Notes: generated from the sequence alone by a model not told the origin. 64,000 nt of DNA from Macrobrachium rosenbergii (GCF_040412425.1 NC_089766.1:12082508-12146507); one strand, 5' to 3'; counted from the stretch's first letter, positions 21,719-33,810 are shown. Made by a program: numbers and translations.

Positions 21719-22704
21719 GAATCAAGTTAAACTAGTGCACTCCTGAAAAAATGAACACTTGTCTTTAATTGTTCAAATCAAGTGACACTTAATTTTTGTC
21801 AGTCATCTCCACGGAGTGTTTAAGTGTATAGTAACAAGTAACCGGTTTAATGAAGGTTAAGGGGGTGAGTCCAGGAGTAGCAGAACACCATCAGCTTGCG
21901 TAGAACACGACGTCCTAAGGTGATATTAGGTAAGCTGGCAGATTCCATGGTAGTGAAGCCCCGTTAGTGCAGAGCTGCAGCCTCTTGAGTTCTGAAGGAT
22001 GTAAAGTTTGGTTTTATCATTCTTAACTATATTATAAATCAAAGTCAGCTCCATACTATCAAGATGCCTTTAGGCTGCAGGATAATGTTGTGGGGTGGCT
22101 AGTTGCTCCCTGACCTATTCCTGACTCCCAGGAAATGCTGGTACCCACTCACAGTCTGACTCCATCAGCCGACCCAGCTGTATAAATGAGTCTTAGGTAC
22201 CTGAGTCAGATGGGGACCAAATACAGAAAAAAAAGAGAGAGAGCCAGCCACCTTACTGCATTACCCCTTGTCCAAGTTATACTAGCCACTCTACCTAGGT
22301 GGAGGACCTCTTGGCTCAATAAAACCCGGGAAAAGGTTTTCACTACCCATGGAAACTGCTTTGAAGGACCTCTTGGGTGACCTGTGACCCTTGAACTCCC
22401 CAGGAAGACAGGGGAAGAGGGCCTCTCGACGAAATATTTGGCGTGTGGGCGCTCCTACGAAACCCCAAAGGAGGGCCTCTACACCCAAAAATCTAGGAGG
22501 ACCCGTGAGGCTGTCTTTTTTTCTTTTTTGGCTCTTTATCGAAGTTGTTTGGAATAAGGTCGCTTCACAGGAATTTTAGAAGTTGCTTTGGTTTTATTCA
22601 TTCATTGATTATTCAAAAGTTTCGTCTGTACTTACATAACTTCATAAGAAAACTAATGTAGCTTTTTATGGCAAAAAGTCTTTAAGAATCAGTCCTAATG
22701 AAAA
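21719..22704. other. 3' flank of the sulfotransferase
   Basis: Probable 3' untranslated region and intergenic DNA, less AT-rich between 22270 and 22510. No convincing open frame or repeat structure is visible. Confidence 0.5.
22319..22324 (+). terminator. Candidate polyadenylation signal of the sulfotransferase
   Basis: AATAAA about 600 bases after the stop codon. No earlier canonical signal was seen downstream of the stop. It is not supported by transcript data. Confidence 0.3.
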
Positions 22705-22915
22705 TACAGTAGATATATAGCCTAGGAGCCAAATGCCTCTATTTGTTAAAATAAGGGATTTACCCTACACGGTAAGCCCCTTACGTTTTGATGCATTTAT
22801 AAGATAGATTAATATATAACACAACATAATCGGGACGGCTCTTAAAAATCTGGCCTTTCGTACATTTAAATATTGCCATAAATAGCTCTCTAGATTAATC
22901 TATCTTATTCGCGTT
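22705..22915 (+). repeat. Left arm of a diverged inverted repeat (partner at 32185-32395)
   Basis: Blocks such as GATTTACCCTA, TTTATGCATTT-like, CGGGACGGCTCTT, AATCTG[AG]CCTTTCG and TATTGCCATAAATAG occur here in the same order as in the reverse complement of 32185-32395. It could be one arm of a large terminal-inverted-repeat element or simply one of two copies of a dispersed repeat. Confidence 0.6.
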
Positions 22916-23080
22916 GGCCACTTTCATTAAATGTTATGCCATATGATTGTTTGTTTACCCAAATTTGCTAAATTTACTGGAAATTATATTAAAAAACACA
23001 TATTTATTCTAAAATATCTTAAAGTTTGATATTTGCATAAAACTTGGCCCAACCTCAAAAATATTCAGGTCGCACCAACT

Positions 23081-23991
23081 TGTAAGGACGGGATTAAGTG
23101 ACACTGGCGCTGGGTTATTAGTGATTCCTTACTGAATGAATGCACATGGATGGATGGATTTAGATTGAGCCAGCAGCACTGGCACGGGCTCTTGCTCCCA
23201 GAGCAGCGCATAACTGTGGATTGTTTCTGTAACGAGATGAGGAGCGTGGTTATAAAGAGAAAGGAAGAAGAGGACAGGCAGGGTTACAAACCCTATTAAA
23301 CCTTACGGTGCCCATCAGTAGGAGGAAAAGTTCTACAGCAGGAAGTCCTGGGTGAGTTGTAGAGGACCAGGGAGGAAATTCGAAAAATTGCAGATCGAGA
23401 AAAAGTTGAAAATCTAAGGAGTATGAATGTACAGAATCTTTGAAGTTGTTATTGGCTTGTGCGAGCGGTAAAGTAGCATCTACACACAGACGGGAAAACA
23501 GAGGTAATGATTCGGGTGTCTGTGTTTATAGGCAGACAAACAGATGGCGATTGTGAAAGAGGCAATAAACGTACAGTGATAAAACATATATCAGTGGGAG
23601 GGCCAGGAAATTCTACATATGGCCAATTGCATGTGATTCGAGACAGATTAATGAATACAGTGCAGTAGCATAATATATGTGAAATGGCGAGACGTTTGGC
23701 GTCTTCACAAACAGAAACATACATACAGTTTGATACAGAAGATTCGGTGGAACATTATGAGTACATGATTAGGATGCTTGCATGGCAATGCAAGTAGTAG
23801 TGATTGTACATAAATCAAGACAACAATGGTTAGGGAGAAACAGGCGGAAATATTGTATGGTAGAAGTTGCGTTCTGCGAGTGAGAGAAAATGGGATGCTC
23901 TTGTTCTGTCTTGTCCCCTCCGATGGATGACAAACTCATGAACACACATGTGTGTTTGGAAGAGACGGCGTCGGTGCGACAGTCTCTTACA
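23081..23991 (-). repeat. Solo LTR of the miniature element, with internal insertion
   Basis: TGTAAGGACGG to TCTCTTACA, flanked by AACT at 23077-23080 and AACT at 23992-23995 (4-bp duplication). Colinear with the other LTRs except for about 280 foreign bases near 23140-23425 that start TGGATGGATGGATTTAG and contain a purine-rich part. A solo LTR arises when the two LTRs of one element recombine. Confidence 0.85.
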
Positions 23992-24140
23992 AACTTACAC
24001 AAAGCATTATAAATAGTATAGCATGCCTTTAAATAATACTGTTTTCTCTCACAATCAGATACCCCAAGTATTAATCTCTGCTGGAAGTTACTCCAACTTT
24101 GTCCTAGTAAACTGCTTGCGGTAGAAGTTGATTACCCCGG

Positions 24141-25775
24141 GGTGAAAAGTGTTTCATGCTATGCTGAATCATAAACACATTCCAGTTACAGCAATTGGGT
24201 ACTGCCCCTTCATACCCAATTCACCAGCTCACCCAGCAGTTGTAGCAGAAGCAGTGAAAATATGTGTGAAAACCAGCAAAAAGTTGGGGATGACACATAC
24301 TGTTCTTACCCAAGATGAATCTATTTATGAGATTATTTACACACTCCGCAAAAATCCACCAGATGAATATGAAAACCTGATTCTTAGGCTAGGGGCTTCC
24401 ATTTTTTAACAAACTATCTAGGAGCAATTGGAAAGCTTATCAATGGTTCAGGTTTGAAAGAGCTGTTTGTCTTCAGTAATGTACTGAAAGATGGCACAGC
24501 AGAAAAAGTCCTCTCAGGTAAAGGTTACTATCAAGCAATTAACGCCCACATGCTTGTGTATGAGGCGCTGGAAGCCCTTAGGTTTGATGCATTTGAACAT
24601 TGGGTGATTGAAGAAGGAATCAGTATGGATGTAATGGCAGAAATGTCTGAATTAATGTCCTCACTTGGCAGGGAACTAAAAGAGGGTACTCCCCTAATGC
24701 AAACAGTGCACAAACCTCAAAAACTTCTCCCACATTTTCAAATTTTTATAGACCAGTTTGAATCTTGTAAAAAGTACAGCAAGACCTACCAGTTTTGGTG
24801 TAATAACTTACATATGATAGAAATCCGACTGTCATACATTCATGCAGAGAGGAGTGGTGAATGGCAGGAGCACTTATCAGCAACTGGAGAAATGGCTGAG
24901 TATATAGCAGCTGCTGATCATACCAAATACATTAAAGCAGTAATGTGTTATCTACATGAAATGGGCAATCTTCAAACTAAGGCTCCTGAAATGTATGAGG
25001 CATTTGAACGTGGATACTTTACTGTGAAGCGATCTTCTGGAGAATTTAATGCAATCTGGACAGATGTGGCACTGGAATGTTCACAGAACTGTGATGCAAA
25101 AGGTAAGTCTGGTCAAGCAGGATTAAAGGGAATAACAATGAACAAGTGTTGTGGTGTAGAATAGATAGAGAAATTAAATAGAAAAGAGAGAGAGAGAGAT
25201 AGAAAGAGAAAAAGTTAGGAGAGAGAAATAAGAATAAAGAGAGAGGCAAAGAACACAGTGATAACGCCCAAATGCTGTTGTGTCATATTATCAATACGCG
25301 GGATGTTTACATGAACCATTGCAGTATATCGTGTTGGAGCCATAAAAACAGTCGTAAAAGTGAGAAATAATGGCCTCGCGATTGAAGCTAACCAAAACAT
25401 GAGTCAGCACAGTCTAAATGCTTACAACAGCTGATTCTCAGGAAGGTGTTTTCGTGGAAGTTCCAGGAATTTGGGGGTTGGCCCAAGTGATGTACTTCTT
25501 CAACCTCCAATCAATTATGTGTGGGAGGGGTCTTTCACACACCCTCCTAAGATCACCTCCTATCAAGTCCTCTAAGGAGAGATTTGAATCACACCAACTA
25601 CAGTCCTTCCAATCAGCTACTTGAAGGGGAGGCCTTTATTTCTCACTTTTACGACTGTTTTTATGGCTCCAACACGATATACTGCAATGGTTCATGTAAA
25701 CATCCTGCGTATTGATAACATGACACAACAGCATTTGGGCGTTATCGCTGTGTTCTTTGCCTCTCTCTTTATTCT

Positions 25776-25821
<46 letters not shown>

Positions 25822-27257
25822 CTATTTAATTTCCCTATCTATTCTACGCCACAACACAAGAATGCACAAACCAGGTGGTTTAAGACTCTACCATTTTCAG
25901 CTGCAATATCAACTTCAGTTAGGGTGATGGCACACATGCGTTATGAAGGCAGCAGTGCAACAAAGAAAAGACAATGTAACTCACGTGATCACAGTATATC
26001 AGCCATTGAGAGTGGCCAGATTATTAACCCATTTGTATATGGCAAAAAGCATCTTGTCTCCATAGCTGATGCCAGTGTGGCAACAGAACAAATCAGTGAT
26101 GATTTACTTGAGTTAAAAAAGCATGGAAAAAGCATTAGCTGAGTTTATGAGTACTGGTAAAGTTAAGAAACTTAATCTTCACACATTCAAAGCTATAACA
26201 CCGTGCAAAAAGCCAATAACACAAATGGGGAAGGCAGATGAACTTGTAAATGAGACAGCTTACTTTAGACGAATGGTGATGGAACTAGAAAGAGATGGTC
26301 ACTCTGTGGAACTGAAGGAAGCTTTGAACCATGAATTGTACAACTACCCTCCATCTATTGCCTCTATGAACTCATCATGTGATAGGATTCTACTAAGAAC
26401 AGGGAATAAATCATCACTTTTAGGAATGTTTAAAAAAGTGCAGCCTGACTGAGTGGCCTCCAGATATAGCAGAATGGAAGAGCAAGTCAGGCACTGTGGT
26501 GGATGCTATGGCACTGGTACGCTCATGTAAGCCATTCAGCAACGAGCAAGGAGATATATATGCCTGCCATATCCTTAGTGCTGTTGTGAGGGGAACAAGT
26601 TATAGTGAAATACACATGGTAGCAGATAGGTATGATGGGAACATGGAAAGTGGAATCAGTTTGAAAGATGCCAGTGGATGTTGGGATAGACGAGGACATT
26701 CACAAATGGAGTATAGTATCAGTAGTAGCCATGTCATAAGAAATAGGGATAGCATTCTCGCAAGTAACATAAGTAAAACTCATTTGTTACAATTTTTGTG
26801 TGACCAGTGGTCAAATCTGGCCCATATCATTCCAAATGGTGTAACTGTAGTCTTGAATGGTGGGTTTGAAAATAGGCAAGAGGTTAGAATAGCGAGAAAC
26901 AGAAATACAAGTCTTAAAGAAAAGGACAAGGATGATGATATCGTGAAGTTGGTATCATCCACACAAGAAAAAGCTGACAACCGTTTATTCATGTCTGTAG
27001 CAGCCTGTATCCATATGGGATGTTCAAAAGTTGTAATTAAGACATCTGACACAGACATTGTGGTGATAAATGTATATGTATATGATTACTTAGCAGCAAG
27101 AGGCTTGAAGGAGCTATACATGCAAACAAAAGACTACTTCATCCCTATTCATCAGATCATTGAGGTCATAGATGCTGGTGAGGCAAAGATGCTTCCCTTA
27201 GTACATGCCCTAAGTGAGTGTGATACTGTAATGATGGAAATCCTTCTTTTGAATTAA
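24141..27257 (+). pseudogene. Broken copy of an unnamed multi-copy invertebrate protein
   Basis: I recognise the sequence type but know no assigned function. Segments in order: FHAMLNHKHIPVTAIGY (24147), GSGLKELFVFSNV (24450), QTRWFKTLPFSAAIS-like (25866), FSNEQGDIYACHILSAV (26535), HLLQFLCDQW (26780), KADNRLFMSVA (26970), KTSDTDIVVI (27040) and VHALSECDT (27207). The 'KADxRL ... SDTDxVV ... LHALxxCDT' series of acidic residues is reminiscent of a metal-dependent nuclease fold, but that is only inference. Damage: a frameshift in the T-run near 24403, a 710-bp insertion (25147-25856), shifts near 26110 and 26449, and loss of sense after about 27225. No start codon context is present, so the 5' part is missing. 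Confidence 0.65.
25147..25856. mobile_element. Foldback element (about 235-bp inverted arms) inserted in the broken gene
   Basis: The left arm (25147 to about 25380) and right arm (about 25622-25856) are near-exact reverse complements, starting TGTTGTGG and ending CCACAACA, with about 240 bases between. Flanks are ACAAG on both sides (25142-25146; the right copy ends at 25860). Reading across the insertion, with one flank copy removed, the host protein frame continues without shift. The arms include GA/CT-rich runs. There is no transposase, so the element is non-autonomous. Confidence 0.85.
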
Positions 27258-27426
27258 TGACAATACCTGTGATGAAAAATTATGTATTTCACCACCTTTT
27301 TGGGCCCCTGGGAGCGAAAAACCACGTTGTCTTTCCTGATTGCACATGGGGCCGGACGAACGTACCTCGATCTCGTCTGGACGGCGCGAATGTACGAGCG
27401 GGCGTGTCCTGTTGGTGGGAAAGTAG

Positions 27427-28066
27427 TGTAAGGGTCCGCATGGCGGTCCTATGAGCACACGTGTGTGTGAGTCAGCCATCGGACAAATTAAGACAACAAA
27501 GCATCCTGCTCTCTCTCTCTCCCTCCCGTGCGTCAGCAGCGATTGCTCGAAGGAACACAACTTCTACCATACAATATTCCTGTCTATTTCTCCCTAACCA
27601 TTGTTGTCTCAATTCATGTACAGTCACCACTACTTGCATTGCCATGCAAGCATTCCAATAATGTACTCATAATGTTCCACCGAATCTTCTGTATCAAACT
27701 GTATGCATGTTTCTGTTTGTGAAGACGCCAAATGTCTTGCCATTTCACATGTATTATGCTACTGAATTGTATTCATTAATCTGTCTCGAATCTCATGTCC
27801 GTATGTGGAATTTCCTGGCCTTTCCATTGACATATGTTTTATCATTGTACGTTTATATTGTCTCTCACAATTGCTATCTGTTTGTCTGTCAAAACGCACA
27901 GGTGTCTGAAACATAATCTCTGTTTTGTCTTGTCTGTGTGTAGAAACTACATTGTGGCTCGCACCAGCCACTAACAACCATGAAGATTCTGTACATGTAT
28001 CCAGTAGGGAACCAGTAATAAACTAGACAACACCCAGCCAGTATGTCATTCAATACCTTCCTTACA
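27427..28066 (+). repeat. Solo LTR of the miniature element
   Basis: TGTAAGGGTCC to CCTTCCTTACA, 640 bp, flanked by GTAG at 27423-27426 and GTAG at 28067-28070 (4-bp duplication). It points opposite to the solo LTR at 23081. Confidence 0.88.
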
Positions 28067-28140
28067 GTAGCAATTATGCATCATTGAATGCTAATTAAAT
28101 ACCTTCCTTACAGTAGCAGTTATGCATCATTGAATGCTAA
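28052..28140 (+). repeat. 46-bp tandem duplication across the LTR edge
   Basis: The end of the LTR (ATACCTTCCTTACA) plus the flank GTAGCAATTATGCATCATTG is repeated once in tandem with one substitution (CAATTATG to CAGTTATG). It arose after the LTR inserted. Confidence 0.8.
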
Positions 28141-28748
28141 TTAACAAAGCACCTGTAAGGATGAATCTTATTTTTTCTAACGTCATCAGTAATAAGTAAG
28201 TATGTGAAATTTGAGCCTTGTTGGATAAGGCATTCTAATACACAAATAGGCACTGCTGGAGAACCTTCCTGCCCTCCTCGAATGACTATAAAGAGTGAGA
28301 GCAGGCTCAAATGACCAGCTCTCTGATCCAGGATGTGATAGAGATCACTTGCAAAAACAGTCACTACGAGGTTCTTTGTTATATCACCCATCTTATGGCA
28401 CAGCAAGTAAGGTAGGATAATTAATTGAATTCTGTAAATGTGTCCACTGAGGTTTAATTGTAAGTTATTTCAAAACCGGTAGTAAATATTTAAAGTGAAG
28501 TTCTTTGCTATTTGTGATATTTACATTCAGAGAGCCTTGAGCAGACTCAAAATTGCGACACAGTCTAGGCCTCTGAAAGCTCCTTCCTCAGAGGAAACCC
28601 ATGCCATTAATGGACTAATAACGGCATCCCCACAAGGGCACATTTTAGCATTTCGAATGGTTTTGGCCCTCACCATTCACGACTCACGTCGACCACTCAA
28701 ATTCTAACACCATTAGCAATACTCGCGTTTTGGTGTGTGACAGTAAAG

Positions 28749-29195
28749 ATGGCAGAGTCTGAATTACAATGCGAATCCGGAAACATGGAAATCGTCTGCG
28801 TGAACCTTTTGCCCACAAAGCCAGATGCAGTGAAGCTCCCCCGTTTTTGTGCCAGAACACAGTATCTTGGTTTCTGCTCGCTGATGTTCACTTCCGTGTG
28901 GCGTGGATCACAGATGAGAAGACTAAGGCAGACGTTACCATAACAACGCTACCTGAAGAGGTCTTCAACAAAATCTCTCCATGGCTTGACTCACAGCCAG
29001 ACAAGGTCACGTACTCAGCCTTGCGAGGCAAGCTGATACAAACATATTCCATGCCCGTCCCCGGAAGAGCACAGCGCGCACTAGACCTGTTGACCCAGCC
29101 CGTAGGGGAAGCATCACCTAGGGATGCCTGGGATGAACTGCAAGGTCTGGTAGCACTGCCGGGTGTCGACGCAGATGGGCACGGGAAGGAAATCA
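28749..29195 (+). pseudogene. gag: Gag remnant of Gypsy copy B
   Basis: ATG at 28749 gives MAESELQC, parallel to MAEDEIQC of copy A. A frame change near 28850 leads into SWFLLADVHFRVAWITD, ISPWLDSQPDKVTYSAL and AWDELQGLVALPG. It then fuses to the reverse transcriptase near 29190. Confidence 0.8.
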
Positions 29196-31750
29196 GCCCC
29201 AAAAACTACAAGACGCCAAATGGGCTTTTGCCGAGATGGAACAAACGGGCGTCTGTACCAAAGCATCGAGCCCATGGGCGTCTCCCCTACATATGGTAAA
29301 GAAGTCAGATGGTTCCTGGAGGCACTGAATTTAGTTACCACACCAGACCACTATCCCCTGCCAAACATGCAAGACCTGACGAGCGCCCTTCACGGGGCCA
29401 AGGTCTTCACTAAGATGGACTTGCTTAAATCATACTTTCAGGTTCCTATGCATCCTGATGACATTCCAAAGACAACCATCATCACGCTGTTCGGGATGTA
29501 CACCTTCTCCTACTCCACCTTCGGCCTCAGGAAGGCAGGGGCCACATTCCAACACCTGATGGACACCATCCTGGGGGACCTGCCCTTCTGCATCTGTTAC
29601 ATAGATGACATCCTATCTTCTCCAGGTCCCCAGAGGAACACCTTCACCACGTCCGCGCCGTCCTGAAATGCCTGCTTGTGAACAGATTTGTTGTCAGGTT
29701 CGACAAATGCACATTTGGGGCTGAAAAAATAGATTTCCTCGGACACGAGATCTCCCCAGCAGGAGTATGACCCATGGCCTCAAAAGTGGAAGCAATAGAA
29801 AAGTTCCCAACACCGCAGACAATCAAGGTCCTTCAAGAGTTCCTCGGCATGGTGAACTACTATCGCCGTTTCATCCCAGGCATCACCCGCATCATATATC
29901 CCCTGACAGTAGTCCTGAAGGGCAAGCCAAAAACATTGACATGGGATGCTCCGCAGCAGCAGGCGTTTGAAGAGACAAAAACAGCCCTCACAAGTGCCAC
30001 CACCTTGACACATCATAGCCTCACTGTTGCCCTGAGACTCACCACTGACGCCAGCAACATTGCCTGCGGGGCAGTGCTCGAACAAATAGTCGACGGCGCC
30101 CCCCAACCTCTAGCCTTCTTCAGTCACAAGTTGTCGCCTTCGACAGAGAGCTGCACGCAATCTACCAGGCTGTGCGGCACTTCAAATACCTGCTTGACAG
30201 TACTCAATTCACCATCCTCAAGGACCACAAGCCCCTGGTGCATGCATTCTCGAAGACGGGCAACGCGTGGTCAGCAAGGCAGCAACGACACTTGGCCGCC
30301 ATCTCCGAGGTTGGTTGCACCATCAACTACGTCCCCGGCAGGAAGAATCCAGTAGCCAATGCCCTGTCACAGGTGGAAATCAATTCCCTCCACCTCAGCA
30401 TAGACTACGAGGACCTGGTGAGGGAGCAAGCAGCAGACCCAGAAATGGCAGCCCACAGGACGGCACTGACGGCACTCAAGTGGGAGGAAATGCCCTTGGG
30501 AGATTCGGGTGCAACGCTTCTCTGCGACACAAGCACCAGCCACCCCCACCCCCTGGTCCCTGCCTCGAGGAGGAAGAAGACGTTCGACATCATTCACGGC
30601 CTCTCCCATTCATCAGGGTGAACAATGCGTGCCTGACGACAGAAAAGCTCGTATGGCACGGCATCAGGAAGGATGCCCACCAGTGGGCGAGGAGCTGTAT
30701 CCCATGCCAAACCAGCAAGATCACAAGGCACATGGAATCAGGCATTGGTGATTTGCCCCAACCTCGTTGGTGCTTCGGCCACATCCACATAGATGTCGTT
30801 GGGCCTATACCACAGTCTGGGGCCGCCAGGTACCTCCTGAAGGTCACAGATTGCTCCATTCACTGGCCAGAGGTGACACCTATGGAGGAGGTGGCAACAG
30901 TATCCCATGCAGAAGCCCTCCTCTTCAGTTGGATCAGCCACTTTGGGGTACCAGACAGCATTACTACAGACAGGGGCTCAGCATTCCTGTCAGAACTCTG
31001 GGTCTCCCTGGCACGCCTGATGGGTATGACACTTCACAGCACGACGGCCAACAACCCAGCAGCAAACAGCATGGTAGAGAGGGCACACCGCTCACTGAAG
31101 GCAGCTCTAATGGCACGTTGCACCAACGAAAACTGGAAGGCCCAACTCCCCTGGGTCCTGCTGGGTCTCCGCACTGCACCGAGGGCAGATGGCGACGTGT
31201 CCCCTGCAAAAAAAACTCTAGGAGAAACACTAGCTTTTCCAGGGGAATTCTTCCCGCCATCAGCCAGCGGCACAGACACCCAACTCCCAAGGTTGAGGGA
31301 ACTAGCACAGAAGTTCGAATGCATTGCCATAAGCCCTTCATGGACAGAACCAACACCTACAGCCCGGCCAGCCTGGATTCCTGCACTTACATCTTCGTCG
31401 GGATAGACACCCGTCGCCCGCCCTTGACCAGGTCCTACAGGGGCCCTTACCGAGTCATTGACAAGACCCCCAAGGCGTGTATCTCAGCGACATCCACGGC
31501 CTGGGAGGATTGGGTTTCCATCGACAGGCTGAAACCAGCATTCCTGTTAGACAGCGAAATCCGAGAGGAGGCAGGCAGACGTTCCAGGGTCCCCCCTCAA
31601 AAGGCGCCCGCAAACATACCCGCCGCCCGCAAGGAGGGGCCTTGGGCGCCCCAGAGGACACGTTGTGGAAGATCCAGCAGTCGACGTTGCCCCCTGCCCA
31701 CAGTTCTCGAAGAGAAGGGGTGGTCTCCTGCTCCCCAGGGCCTCCATGAT
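29196..31750 (+). pseudogene. pol: Pol remnant of Gypsy copy B: RT, RNase H, integrase
   Basis: RT: KMDLLKSYFQVPMHPDD and active site CYIDDI (29600-29620), the intact acidic pair that copy A has lost. The segment corresponding to KADGSWRPCGDYR of copy A is deleted. RT tail and RNase H (29774-30360): FLGMVNYYRRFIPG, LTTDASNIACGAVLEQ; a deletion shifts the frame near 30140. Integrase (30600-31750): IPCQTSK, SITTDRGSAFLSELW, NNPAANSMVERAHRSLK. A premature stop near 29768 and several frameshifts are present. Confidence 0.85.
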
Positions 31751-31812
31751 TAATTTTCATGTTATCCAATAATTATCTCTGTAATCATTGTCTTGAGGTG
31801 GGGGGGAGTACT

Positions 31813-32110
31813 TGTAAAGGTGTCAAGCGCCTCTTCATTTCTGCATTAATCACGTCATGTCTATTACCTGTTATCATTTCATATTTTTATGTATCTCTCC
31901 ATACGTATTATTGTCGGGCCTTTACGCCGATGTATGTAACCACTTTTGTACGCTTATTGTAACGCAAATTATTCTCATTTATATGTCATCTAACAAACAC
32001 AAATTCTTGCCCAAATGCGTGACATGGGATCCGCAGGTCGTTGACCACCTTTCCGTCCGCATTCCTCGATGTATACCATTTGAAATAAAGTTTCTTTACG
32101 GGCTCCTATA
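31813..32110 (+). repeat. 3' LTR of Gypsy copy B
   Basis: Starts TGTAAAGGTGTCAAG like the LTR of copy A and shares the order of blocks CATTAATCA-GTCAT, CTATTC/TTTACGCCGAT and CAACAAACACAA-like. It contains AATAAA near 32083. The 3' boundary is uncertain because homology to copy A fades after about 32060. Confidence 0.7.
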
Positions 32111-32184
32111 TGAAGCAAGAGCCCGTATACAAAGCACATTGCCCAGCTAAATCTAAAACAAGAAATAAATCAGTTACACCCAGA

Positions 32185-32395
32185 CCTGTCGTCTTGAATC
32201 TAATCAGAGTACCCAGTGATACTGAGATAGATTTATATATGGCTCTATTTATGGCAATATCGAGATGTTCGAAAGGTCAGATTTTCAAGAGCCGTCCCGT
32301 TTATGGCGTAGGACACACTAATCTACCATAAAAATGCATAAACTCATGAGGGCTTCACCGTTTAGGGTAAATCTCAATTTTGGTGGCTGGCTCCT
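32185..32395 (-). repeat. Right arm of a diverged inverted repeat (partner at 22705-22915)
   Basis: The reverse complement shares GATTTACCCTAAACGGTGAAGC-type, CGGGACGGCTCTTG and CTTTCGAACAT-type blocks with the left arm over about 200 bases, with roughly three quarters of positions agreeing by eye. Confidence 0.6.
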
Positions 32396-32668
32396 CGACT
32401 AATGATCTTGATCTCAACAATGTAAACAATAAAAATGTTCCGGTTTGTTTCCTTGCTCGGTTCAAGAGCGTGGACTTCCAGAATACATTTTTGTCTTGTG
32501 ATTTTTTTATTTGTCTGTTCTCGAGAAATATGCAGTTTCATTCAAAGGAAACCTTTAATCTTTGTCTTGCTCTGCCGTCAACATGAATAAACAAATTATC
32601 TAGTAAATAAGTGAGATAAAAAGAAAGATAAGAAAACTGTCTTTATCGAGTAAAATTGATGTCCAGAT

Positions 32669-32670
<2 letters not shown>

Positions 32671-32724
<54 letters not shown>

Positions 32725-32770
32725 ACTACCCTATCATCAAATTTTGTTATCCAATTTTGAACGTTCATTT

Positions 32771-32848
<78 letters not shown>
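32671..32848 (+). repeat. Pair of (CT)n arrays
   Basis: Runs at 32671-32724 and 32774-32848 separated by about 50 unique bases. Confidence 0.95.
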
Positions 32849-32849
<1 letters not shown>

Positions 32850-33810
32850 AATTTAGAATGTTCGATGTGAAACTCTAACGCATCTTCGCATAATGTCTTT
32901 GTAAGGAACAAAGAAGGGAAATCTATTATAAAATATACAAAACAGTATTGTTATTCATCTCCCCAACATACCGTTATATGCAAAGAATTGCATCGACAAG
33001 TTTAAATATTTTATCCAATGTTAAGAGGCAAACTAGTATTTCTTCTAAATACTACTCATGCAGTCTTTGCGATCTTTTGGCAAGACCATCAAAGACAGCC
33101 TTAGCTCTTGATTACATTCCTCCGTGAAACCATGACAGTAGATAGTGGAACATCAGAGGCAAATAAAAAAAAAAAACATTTAAAGCTTGTGTGAAATGGA
33201 ACAGCTTGAAGAAAAGAATACAAACTTTTAAACGTTTTACTGAATAAAGGAGAAAGATTCCAAAGCAGGTGGACAGCAATATAGACAGAAGAATATGGCG
33301 GTTATTGATAATATTCATCCATCAAACTTGTGTTGAAAGATTGCTATTGTAAATAGATTGACTAGAAAATAGACGTCACTTTAATTAAACTCATTAATAG
33401 ATACTTATTAAGGTAAAAAGAAAATTCACTTTTATTCACATGTAGGCTACAGTACACACATTGCTATCCTAGTAAACAAAACAGACGGGGTGGAAAACTG
33501 GCAAGCATAAAGGTGTGTTGATGAGTTACAAGATTTATTGCAACTTATCAGCAAATGTAATTACTAGCTTATCGTGAATAGCATAATTTCCGTAATTATT
33601 ACGTATAAATGAATCAGTGTACTTTAGTACCGAAGTCGCATTTAAAGTCAAGTCAAAGAGCTTACCATGGTCTTAGACTATACATTAAAATCAATGCGCC
33701 TGTAACAAAAAGTAGTTTTATTTTATCAGCTAATAAGAGCGGAATGTTATTCTTAAATGTTATCACTTAGAACATAAGCGCAATATTAAGTGAACCTATT
33801 ACATGGTATT

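Larger units (their letters stand above)
28564..32110 (+). mobile_element. Gypsy retrotransposon, copy B, 5'-truncated and internally deleted
   Basis: Same family as copy A. The 5' LTR and primer site are absent; homology to the copy A leader begins near 28564. Gag N-terminal half is followed directly by reverse transcriptase, so nucleocapsid, protease and the start of RT are deleted. RNase H and integrase follow in broken frames. A purine tract (GAGGTGGGGGGGAGTACT) ends at 31812, next to the 3' LTR. With no 5' LTR no target duplication can be assessed. Confidence 0.88.

Noticed and set aside
27280..27426. GC-rich stretch before the solo LTR at 27427 considered as an internal region with purine tract
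   Set aside because: The LTR has matching GTAG duplications on both sides, so the stretch is a flank and not part of the element.
28137..28406. 89-residue minus-strand open frame
   Set aside because: No recognisable domain, no splice partner and no repeat context; cannot be supported as a gene.
32667..32870. Leu-Ser repeat open frames over CT arrays, also at 17100, 25780, 49401 and 49851
   Set aside because: Translation of (CT)n microsatellites; no protein evidence.
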